A stretch of 64,000 bases of DNA, taken from NCBI RefSeq assembly GCF_036898095.1, contig NC_090739.1, forward strand, positions 118,175,181 through 118,239,180, read 5' to 3'. The stretch's first letter is position 1, and every line of letters starts with the position of its first letter. Both the position numbers and the translations under genes were made by a program. Under the pieces are notes generated by a model. The model had not been told where the DNA came from and made no database searches. It was given only the letters and a program-made list of their open reading frames with translations. Shown piece after piece: positions 55,606 to 64,000 of the stretch. This DNA is from Palaemon carinicauda (lineage: Eukaryota; Arthropoda; Malacostraca; Decapoda; Palaemonidae).

Positions 55606-55612
<7 letters not shown>
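54151..55612. other. No recognised feature
   Basis: AT-rich, with no coding potential or repeat ends recognised. A CRE-like TGACGTCAT lies near 55199 but without any gene context. Confidence 0.45.

Positions 55613-55688
<76 letters not shown>
55613..55688. repeat. (TA)n microsatellite
   Basis: About 76 bp of TA repeats, adjacent to the 3' end of an inverted R-repeat copy. Confidence 0.95.
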
Positions 55689-55689
<1 letters not shown>

Positions 55690-56172
55690 CAAGCGTAGAT
55701 ATAGCCCTACTTGGGAAAGCAAGTTGATATAAGACCAAGGGCTCTAACAGGGAAAAATAGCCCTGTAAGAAAATTAAACAAAGAAATAATTAAACTAAAA
55801 GAGAAGTAATGTACGATCAAAATAAAACATATTCAGAACAGTAACAACATTAGATAATATCTTTCATATATAAACTATTAAACCTTAAAAAAACAAGAGG
55901 AAGAGAAATGAGATACAATAGTGACCTGAGTGTACCCTCAAGCAAGAGAACTCTAATCCAAGATAATGGAAGACCATGGTAGAGAGGCTATGGCACTACC
56001 CAATGGTTTTATTTTGGAGTGCCCTTCTCCTTGAAGACCTTCTTACCATAGCTGAAGAGTCTCCTCTATCCTTACCAAGAAGAAAGTAGTCACTGAACAA
56101 TTATAGTAGAGTAGTTAACTCCTTGAACGAAGGACAATTGTTTGGTAATCTCAGTGTTGTCAGGTGTATAAG
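55689..56172 (-). repeat. Dispersed repeat R, copy 2, 3' part
   Basis: The inverse of this block matches R copy 1 (19790-20120): GACAACACTGAGATTACCAAA, GACTCTTCAGCTATGGTAAG and GTAGTGCCATAGCCTCT landmarks. It also contains the R 3' end, with the inverse of CTTTCCCAAGTAGGGCTATA. It stops at GTGTATAAGGA, where the hAT-like element begins. The rest of R resumes at 60995. Confidence 0.75.
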
Positions 56173-57184
56173 GAGCATAGCTGGATTAACCATTACGTAA
56201 AATAAGCACGGGCTTGGGGCATCTAGGGAAGTGGGTAACCACAGCTTCATCATTCATGCCCTGTTAGGGTAACCGTTAAATTTGCTGATAAAACAAGGCA
56301 AAACGTATTTGAGCTATTTCAGGACACACCTATGAACGCTATATCACAAACTCATCAATTTGTGAAAATCAAACTTTTGGACAATTCATAACAGTCTAAT
56401 TGGACGTTCTCGAGAAAAGTTTTTGACCCTGATCACCAAGTAGGCTTACACCAGTAACTTTATTTCGACACCAGAAAATAAATTTGCACCCTATTTGTCA
56501 ATCAATATTTTGTTAAGATGTGCTCTTTATTCGCTTAGGTTAAGAAATTGAGTGTTGAAGACTGAAAATTTTACAAGTAGGCCTATTCAGCAATCAGTTT
56601 TGTTGATGCGGTTTTGATTTCTTAACAGTTAAATGATTTCAGTTTATAAAGAAAACTGATAAGCAAACAATAAAGAATATTCTCAATTGCTTTCTGCCAT
56701 GACAAAATAAAATTCTGAATGTGTTTTTTCCGCTCATAAGACCACTTCTGTATTTTAAATTTAAGCCACAGTTTTAATAATGTTTTTAACAAAACAAATA
56801 CATAAAAAGGAAATTAAGGTCTATACTAAACCTCTACATTGTTATTTACAATGTATTGTTTTTGGACTTCTGACTTGATGATTTCTTTTTTGTTATAAAA
56901 TCAATTAATATGAACTCAAAAATTTTCAACATTATCTTACAAGATATTCAAAATGATAATTATAGAAATAATGATGATGATAAAAATTACATAAAAATTA
57001 TCATATATGCCTTTCTCGCTCCTAAAAGAAAAGGAAAGTGTGACTACTGAAGGGAAAGTCTGTAATGGAAAAACTTTTGAATTGTAGGCTATATTAAATA
57101 TAAAAAAATGAAAAAATTCTCTTCTCAGGCTACTTAAATATCATCATTATATGTATATAAGAGATATGAATCCGGATAAAAAAA

Positions 57185-59460
57185 ATCTTTAAATAGAGCG
57201 TTTGAAGAAAATGCCCTGCGTGAATTTAAATTAATTTGCCAATAGCAGCCGATATACCAGAGGAGCCCTGTCACCTTATACATTTTAATGGGAAATATCT
57301 GGCGCCTCATTGGCTAACTCTTTCTCAGCTCTGATTGGTGGTTGTATATGACGTCATCAATTGTCGTTCATGAATGTATGTGGGTAGGAGTGAAAAACTT
57401 ATATTTATTATAGATAAATTAAAAAAAAAATACAATTTTCATGGAAATAAATCCAAAACGGTTATTATTTAAGTTACAAAAAGATAATGCTTGACTGTGT
57501 TTTGGCTACGATGATAAATGTACGTGCGTGCGTCTGTTAAGCTGTAGTAAACGAGGGTAACTACCAATCACAGTTGAGGAAGTTATAGCCAATCAGAGGA
57601 CTGGAATATCCCGCCAAGGGAGAATTCCGGGGTCTTATGATTGCTGTACAAGAAGAAACCTGACCTAATTTCCATAAAATCGTTTTCAAACGCTCTAATT
57701 AAGGGGACGGTGCTAACATATGTTAAATAGTGTGACATCATCAAGCGTAGGGTGATGAATTTTACAGCTTGTCTTTGCTCTTGTTTGCTGGTTTGAATGA
57801 ACTGTTATTATATCGAGCTTTAATTAGTAACTACGTAACTTTAATTAGTATTTTGCTGCATAAATCATATACATGTTTATTAGGAAATATGTCGTCATAA
57901 AGGGTTCAGGTAAAATACCAGTGGTATACATATTTACTATAAATGATGACTTGAAAATTTCAAATTTTATGGAAACTATCTCAAAACACTTACTTATTAA
58001 GCATTAAAATGTATCTTAAATATGAACAAATTAAGAACTAAGATTGAAGTCCCTTAATATCTCGTGAGTTTTTAGCTCGTTTACCAACAGCAACCTATAT
58101 ACTAGAGGAACCCCTCTCGCCTTATGCGTTTCTTTAGCGGAAAATATCTGGTATCTCATTGGCTGATTAATCCTCTGCTGTGATTGGTGGTTGTATGTGA
58201 CATCATGCAATCTCGTATTTTATGAATGAATTTAACTGGATAGAAGTAAAGTACTTATACTTATTCTATATAGCTTAAGTTTTGGAAATTACAATTTTTA
58301 TGAATTTAAACTAGAAATATTATCAATTTAATATTAAAATAGATAATAGAGCTTGTTCAAACGTGTAAGTTAAATAAATACGTCATTTTCGAAAGGAATA
58401 ATTCACTTGGTTCTGGTTATGATGTTAGCGGTGTATGTGTGAATTTGTAAACAAATGCAACAGCCAATCACAGCTGAGAATATGCAGCCAATCAGAGGAC
58501 TGCAATATCTCGCCAAGAGAGAGTTCCGGGGACTTATGAATTGCTGTTAAAAAAAGTGCCCGAATTTCCCTAAAATTGCTTTTAAATGCCCTAGCTGTGG
58601 GGGGGGGGGGATTTGTAGAATTTGTTTTTTATTTAAGAAGATTAGAGATATATTTTTTTCAAAATATATAGAGACAGTCCCGTGTAAGATGTTTTAATAG
58701 CATATTTTATCAGAGAGATAATATTCTAATTACCAAATAATTATATTTATTAAGGAAAAATTACGTCTTTGTGACGTCATAAGGAGTAGAATGAAATAGT
58801 TTGTCTAAATGACTGATTAATTCTGTTTGCTGGTTTGAGTGAACTGTTGAGTAACACGTGGCTAATACTTGGTATTCAAATAGCTACTATTATCATATCG
58901 AGCTTATATAGTGAAGGAACTACAGTACATTACTGTAATTCGTACTTAGTTATATTTCAAGTCTAATGTAAATTATTCAAAAGAATAATTGACTGTTTTG
59001 GTTACGATATGTGTGTGCGAAGTTACAGTAAACAAAGGCAACACCCAATCACAGCATAGGAACTTATAGCCTATCAGAGGACTGGAATGTACCACCTCGA
59101 GGGAGTTCCGAACACTTGAATGTGGCTGATCATAAAACTAACCCGAATTTCGATGAAATTGCATTCTTACACTTTAGCTACGGGAGACAGAGTTACAGAC
59201 TTTTTTGTTTTGTTTTTAAGACAATTAGAGTTACATTTTTCAAAATATATAGAAACAGACCCTTATAAACAGGATTTTACAACATATTTTATTAGAGGAA
59301 TAAGTTCTGACTACCAATCATTTTTTAAAAGAATAATACGTCTCTGGTACGTCATGAAGAGGAGGACAAATCTCTCAGTTTATCCAAATGACTGGTTAAT
59401 TCTGTTTGCTGGTTCGAGTTAGGTGTTGAGTAACAAATAGCCAATAAGCGATATTGAATA
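57185..59460. repeat. Three diverged tandem units with CCAAT and CRE-like motifs
   Basis: Shared blocks recur in the same order: CCAATCACAG...CCAATCAGAGGACTG near 57570-57605, 58463-58503 and 59044-59085; CTGTTTGCTGGTTTGA near 57780, 58823 and 59402. Units 1 and 2 also share a left block (CTCATTGGCT...TGATTGGTGGTTGTAT with TGACGTCAT or TGACATCAT). The left and right blocks of a unit are partly inverse to each other. No ORF. Confidence 0.75.
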
Positions 59461-60059
59461 ACAGAATGTTTTGGGCCGGTTCTATAAGGGGTTGGAAACT
59501 CACAATGAAGCAATGGTTCACATTTGCACCATCGGAAGTGGTTGTGTTCCACTTCGTACAACTCAGATCAGATCAGATTCAGGTTGAGGCTTTGCCTTTG
59601 CAACGGCGCCCTTCATGAGTTACTGCTGCTATCTGAATTAAAATGGCCACATTCAGCTGCACTAACAGCTTGTTCTAGCAAGCCAGCTGAAACTTGACTA
59701 CTTCCTACGTTGTCAGAGTGAGGTCATACCTTTAAGACAAAAAGTATAATTTTTATTCCTTATGCAAGTATAACATCTCTTATAATGAAATTGCAATGTT
59801 ATGCTCACCTTGGCTATTCCATAACTAGCTTAAATTTCACCCTTTTTCTCGTTTTTTTTTTCAAGCACAAAGGTGAGTAGTCTATTTAGCTATTTTCAAC
59901 AAATATTTTTTTCTTTTCAAAAAATATACTTGATTCCTACGCGACATTGGATGGAAATGTTTGAAAAAACTTCATTTCAAATATATTTAGGTGTTCTTTT
60001 TATAAAAGGGTTGCCACAAGTTGAATATTTGTTAGTTTTTACATAAAAACGTGTATAAA

Positions 60060-60835
60060 TATTAAAAAATTAAAATAGAATATATTGTACCAAGAAAGTA
60101 AGATCTCCCCTTAAGAAGAAAGTTTTCTACAACTGCAACCCTTAAAGAATAGGAAGCCACAACTCGCAAACATATCAGAGAGAAGGTACCAAACGACGGA
60201 GATGCACCAGATGTATATTTGATTACCAGGGATAAATTTCGCATTACCACATTTTATTCAATTGTCAACATACTTAAAACTCAAATGACAAAAAGAGGAG
60301 ATAGCCTATATAGAGAAATAGCAGACTGGTTTTCTTTTCTAAGTGATGTACCAATACCACATAACGTAACTTCATCTGTTAACACTTAAAGGTATCCTCA
60401 GTGCTGTAAAAAGCTTATTGATTTCAACGGTAATTTCTCAGCTGAGCTTCAACAGATTCATATGTGGCCCATAAATTCAACGAAACGAAAAAGTTGAAAC
60501 AAGTATCAGTCATGCTGAACTTAATAAAATACTTCTAGAAGATAACATCGACTGTGCCTTTCCAAATGTAGACAATGGCTTTTGTATAATTTTAACATTA
60601 ATGGGCGCAAATTGTTCACCTGAACGATAATTATCTCAGTTGAAGCATATAAAAAATCCCATCCGAACAATTATGTAACAAGGTAGGCTGGATGCCTTAT
60701 CTCTATTAAGCATAGAAACAGATATGTTGCGTAAGAACATTATTGAGGACCTGAACAAAGACTACAGTTTAAAAAAAAAGAAAAAGAAAAAAGGAGGGAG
60801 CTTTTCAAATGTAATTGAAAGTATACAAAAATAAA
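60060..60835 (+). pseudogene. hAT-type transposase C-terminal relic
   Basis: The upstream segment reads YLITRDKFRITTFYSIVNIL with GDSLYREIADWFSFLSD (about 60210-60360). After frameshifts the dimerisation domain appears (about 60560-60770): FPNVDNGFCIILTLMG, a broken SPER box, SQLKHIKNPIRTIM, RLDALSLLSIETDM. This fits the hAT C-terminal domain (FPN...ASxERxFSxLKxIKxxLRSxM...RLxxLxLLSIE) of ZMYM-type transposases. Several stops mean it is inactive. The catalytic N-terminal half was not found in the window. Confidence 0.75.
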
Positions 60836-60994
60836 AATAGTTTTCCTTTTTAGTGTCAGTTTAGTTTAATTTCGTTGGTTAAAATTTTGTGTGGTTTATA
60901 ATGTTTATATTTTGAATTACACATATTGTACATGTAATGGGCATCGAATTCTTTAAGTGCTTAGGGCCTCTAAAGAGCTTAATCCGGCCCTAAG

Positions 60995-61162
60995 AAAGGA
61001 CAGAGGAGAATGTGTATATAGACTAATCGGTGTATGTCTAAGCAAAGGAAAATGAGCCGTAACCAGAGAGAAAGTCCCAATGTAGTAATGTCTGGCCAGG
61101 CGAAGGACCCAATAACTCCCTAGTGATAGTATATCAATGGGTGGCTGGTGCCCTGGCCAATC

Positions 61163-61165
<3 letters not shown>
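60995..61165 (-). repeat. Dispersed repeat R, copy 2, 5' part
   Basis: The inverse starts TTGGCCAGGGCACCAGCCAC and continues to ATTCTCCTCTGTCCTTTCTT, matching R copy 1 at 19641-19810. It is contiguous in R with 55689-56172, from which the hAT-like insertion separates it. Confidence 0.78.
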
Positions 61166-61232
<67 letters not shown>

Positions 61233-61256
61233 GTGTGTGTGTGTGTGTGTGTATAA

Positions 61257-61350
<94 letters not shown>
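61166..61350. repeat. Compound (TA)n-(TG)n-(AC)n-(TA)n microsatellite
   Basis: About 60 bp of TA, 20 bp of TG, a short AT bridge, 30 bp of AC and 60 bp of TA. The arrangement is itself an inverted repeat and could form a cruciform. Confidence 0.95.
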
Positions 61351-61352
<2 letters not shown>

Positions 61353-61539
61353 TAATGTAAGTGACCCGTCAAAAATGACTGCTAAATATCTAAAGGAATA
61401 TAGATACATACAGATTTAACCCATCCCAGCCCCTCCCTCTTTCTTAACTATTCCCTCTCCCCCCTACCTGATGGACAAGGAGAGACGACCGAGTAGTCAT
61501 ACATTTGGTTATACCGCTCAGCGTGACAGGAAATGTATG

Positions 61540-61783
<244 letters not shown>

Positions 61784-61989
61784 TGGCCATGTGGATAGCA
61801 AAGGGGTTTCTAGGAAATTGTGGTACACTGGAGCCCTAGTGTATTATGGAAACGTCCACGATACAGATCTTGTACATCTCCATCACGAGACAAATCATCT
61901 GAAAAAATTAAATTTTCTTTTATCTCCACTTATCCTTCTCAATTATTCCAGTAGAATCATTAGTACTAATCTAAGCATTCTGTAATTTT

Positions 61990-62400
61990 TCATAAACTTG
62001 GGATCTACTCTAAGTCAGGAGGGAGGATGTAATTCTGAGGTTGAAAATAAGATAAAAACTGCCTGGGGGAAGTGGTGGGACGTAGCGGGAGTGGTATTTA
62101 ATAAATATGCCAATCAAGCTAAAGGTCATGATCTATACCACATTAATAAGACCAGTGTTAATGTATGTATCGAAAATGTGGTTATAAGATAAAAAGAGGA
62201 AGCACAGGTTAAGAGAATAGAGATGAGAATTCTGAAGTGGATTATAGGAGTACCACGGCTCAAAAGATTGAACAATTAAGAAATAAAAAGAATGGCAGGC
62301 GTAGTGAAGATTACAAAGCTTATAATGGTGTCACGACTAAGATTGTGTGGGCAAGTGTTTTGGGCGAATGGTGGGGTGTGAGTGAGGGGGGCGTGGATGA
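61990..62400 (+). pseudogene. RTE-like LINE RT C-terminal region
   Basis: The plus strand reads MGSTLSQEGGCNSEVENKIK then TAWGKWWDVAGVVF and, after a stop, KRIEMRILKWIIGVPRLKR, RMAGVVKITKL and LRLCGQVFW. This is the YLGSxLSxDGG...EMRxLRWIxGVxxxxRxRN...RRxxGxxxIxxxIxxxRLRWFGHV pattern of RTE-like elements. It is broken by stops and possibly comes from the same family as 53663-54150. Confidence 0.75.
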
Positions 62401-62489
62401 ACCTGTTAGAGTCCCCTGACACTTGCACGATTTTTTGAAAACGAATTTGTCGTGGCAATTCGTGACATTTTGTGGCACGAACTGGGAGG

Positions 62490-62575
62490 CTCCCACACTG
62501 TTCACGACGAGTTCACGCATAGTTCACGATGAGTTCGCGACGAGTTCACGAATAGTTCACGAATGAGTGCCCGTT
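62490..62575 (+). repeat. Array of GTTCACGA units (left outer arm)
   Basis: Six or so units of (A)GTTC(A/G)CGA(C/A)(G/T)(A)G spaced 11-12 bp apart. The inverse array lies at about 63690-63910 with longer spacers. Confidence 0.8.
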
Positions 62576-62599
62576 CAGGATGGTGTCGTGCGGCCTCGC

Positions 62600-62625
62600 C
62601 ATATAAAAACGGGGCCTCTCCAACC
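62600..62625 (+). promoter_or_regulatory. Possible TATA box in foldback arm
   Basis: CCATATAAAAACGGGGCC, a TATA-like sequence after a GC-rich stretch. No ORF follows it, so promoter activity is only a possibility. Confidence 0.2.
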
Positions 62626-62681
62626 CTTGGTCATTTTTGGATTGGCATTGGAAGAGACAACATGCAATAGTTTAAAAAGTT

Positions 62682-62793
62682 GATATTTACTTTAATGTTA
62701 CTTTTAGAATATCTTATTTTTCCTTGTTTCCTTTCCTCACTGGGCTATTTTCCTTATAGCATCCTGCTTTTCCAACTAGGGTTATAACTTAGC

Positions 62794-62842
<49 letters not shown>
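62682..62842 (+). repeat. Repeat R 3' tail ending in (TAA)n
   Basis: ATATTTACTTTAATGTTACT, CTCACTGGGCTATTTTCC and TTTTCCAACTAGGGTTATAA, then (TAA)n from 62794. It matches the inverse of 63420-63586 and the inverse of 55689-55830. A microsatellite 3' end is typical of non-LTR-type retroposons. Confidence 0.7.
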
Positions 62843-62844
<2 letters not shown>

Positions 62845-62857
62845 TAATAACTGATGG

Positions 62858-62860
<3 letters not shown>

Positions 62861-62904
<44 letters not shown>
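62861..62904. repeat. (CT)n microsatellite in left palindrome arm
   Basis: 44 bp of CT repeats; its partner in the other arm is the (GA)n run at 63366-63405. Confidence 0.95.
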
Positions 62905-62908
<4 letters not shown>

Positions 62909-63364
62909 AGGCGACATCGTATTTTTGTCAGTTGAAAAAAGTTATGAGCGATTTTCTCAAAGTACCCACATTATTCGTACTTTCAATTTGAGGGTGATTT
63001 GATTTTACTCGCATTAATAGGGAAAACGTTTATATATTGTTGTGGTAGAAAATATGATATAATTATAATTAACTTTGATCAGCCCTTGTGCTAATTGAGT
63101 CTTTAAGGCTGGCAGAGGCAGAAGAGCAAGAAAAGGCAACCCAACCTCGAAGAAAGACACAATTACCACAAGGGCTGATCAAAGTTAATTATAAATATAT
63201 CATATTTTCTACCACAACAATATATAAACGTTTTCCCTATTAATGCGAGTAAAATTAAATCACCCTCAAATCGAGAGTACGAATAATGTGAGTACTTTGA
63301 GAAAATCGCTTATAACTTTTTTCAACTGACAAAAATACAATGTCGCCTGCACACACACACACAC

Positions 63365-63365
<1 letters not shown>

Positions 63366-63405
<40 letters not shown>
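63366..63405. repeat. (GA)n microsatellite in right palindrome arm
   Basis: About 40 bp of GA repeats, preceded by (AC)n at 63349-63364. The left arm lacks the AC run, so this part has diverged since the arms formed. Confidence 0.95.
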
Positions 63406-63407
<2 letters not shown>

Positions 63408-63419
63408 CCATCAGTTATT

Positions 63420-63586
63420 ATAATTATTATTATCATTATTATTATTACTATTTTTATTATCATTATTAGGTAAGTTATAGCCCTAGTTGGAAAAGCAGGG
63501 GCTCCAACAAGGAAAATAGCCCAGTGAGGAAAGGAAACAAAGAAAAATAAAATATTCTAAAAGTAACAACATTAAAGTAAATATTT
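63420..63586 (-). repeat. Repeat R 3' tail in right palindrome arm
   Basis: Inverse of 62682-62842. It retains GGGGCTCCAACAAGGAAAATAG, part of which is missing from the left arm, so the right arm is closer to the R consensus. Confidence 0.7.
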
Positions 63587-64000
63587 CCTTTTCAGATTAT
63601 AAAAACTTTAACAAAACCACAGAAGCGTCCAGGAAGCTCTATATATACCCCCACATCGACGCAAGTGCCACTGTCATGCAGTAGTCGTGAACTGCTTGTG
63701 AACTGATCGTGAACTGCTCGTGCCATGCGCAAACTGTTCGTGAAGTGCGTAAACTAGTCGTGAACTGCTCGTGCCATCAATGAGTGAAGTACACGTGACC
63801 ATGTCAGTGGGAAGGCACGGCCACGCTGCGACGTGTGCATATTCGTGAACATGTCGTCAACTACTCATGAACTCGACGTGAGCTGTTCGTGAACTATTCG
63901 TGACAGTCGTGGCATGGCACGCATTGCCACGCACTGGCACGCATCCTCCCGCATTGTCCCGACGAGTTCAAGACGAGATCATGAACAGTTTGTGCATAGT

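Larger units (their letters stand above)
56173..60994 (+). mobile_element. hAT-like DNA transposon inserted in repeat R
   Basis: About 4.8 kb. Left end TAGCTGGATTAACC, right end inverse TAGGGCCGGATTAAGC, followed inside by similar GGGGC(A/C)TCTA sequence on both sides. The R repeat breaks off at the left end and resumes at the right at the same consensus point (GTGTAT/AGGACAGAGG), with a possible degenerate 8-bp duplication around AAGGAGCA/AAAGGACA. The interior has tandem CCAAT-bearing units (57185-59460) and a C-terminal hAT transposase relic on the plus strand. Confidence 0.72.
62401..64000. repeat. Foldback-like large palindrome (right end beyond window)
   Basis: The inner arms 62682-63104 and 63152-63586 are inverse copies (about 425 bp, high identity) around a 47-bp spacer. 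Each arm carries, from outside in, R-repeat 3' tail, AAT-type repeats, a (CT/GA)n tract and a unique AT-rich stretch (ATATTGTTGTGGTAGAAAATATGATAT landmark, given in part). The outer flanks contain arrays of GTTCACGA-type units, inverted relative to each other (62490-62570; 63690-63900 as TCGTGAAC). The structure resembles Foldback-type transposons with repeat-rich long terminal arms. No transposase is visible. Confidence 0.75.

Overview
The window is eukaryotic and almost entirely repetitive. No rRNA gene, functional tRNA or convincing host exon is visible. The mix of DIRS1-like tyrosine-recombinase retrotransposons, tRNA-derived SINEs, RTE-like LINE relics, hAT- and MULE-type DNA transposons and long (TA)n, (CT)n and (GA)n tracts suggests an arthropod, most probably a decapod crustacean. 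That taxonomic call is inference; DIRS1-like elements are known to be widespread in decapods, but no host gene here confirms it. Layout. 1-5.9 kb is AT-rich, with an old imperfect inverted repeat (2.1-3.2 kb) and a SINE-like block (5.2 kb). 5.9-8.8 kb is a 5'-truncated DIRS relic (E) carrying a SINE. 8.8-9.6 kb is a palindromic, MITE-like unit abutting DIRS element F (9.6-16.1 kb), which kept both terminal repeats but lost its RT/RNase H region. 16.1-20.1 kb holds a second SINE copy, a GA tract, a stray DIRS tip, a LINE 3' end and a dispersed repeat here called R. 20.1-42.7 kb is a nested DIRS complex. The 3' portion of element A (20.1-26.6 kb) is fused to 3'-truncated element C (26.6-42.7 kb). 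C is interrupted by a MULE with a perfect 9-bp target duplication (31.8-34.0 kb) and by complete-ended DIRS element B (34.4-41.8 kb). A 30-bp minisatellite lies at 43.7-44.7 kb. 45.1-51.6 kb is DIRS element D, of a second lineage, with both ends, the internal complementary region and three long overlapping ORFs intact. 51.6-62.4 kb holds microsatellites, LINE relics and a hAT-like transposon (56.2-61.0 kb) that split a copy of R. 62.4 kb to the window end is a large foldback-like palindrome. How the genes work together. In each coding DIRS element the order on the minus strand is Gag, then RT-RNase H with a distal methyltransferase-like segment, then tyrosine recombinase (YR) overlapping the pol ORF. 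YR replaces a DDE integrase. Near the 3' end lies an internal complementary region (ICR) that is the reverse complement of both element tips joined head to tail, as expected if it templates a circular DNA intermediate. All six DIRS copies lie on the minus strand. Element D is the only copy that looks capable of supplying every function. A and B keep partial or full recombinase ORFs but have broken pol or gag.
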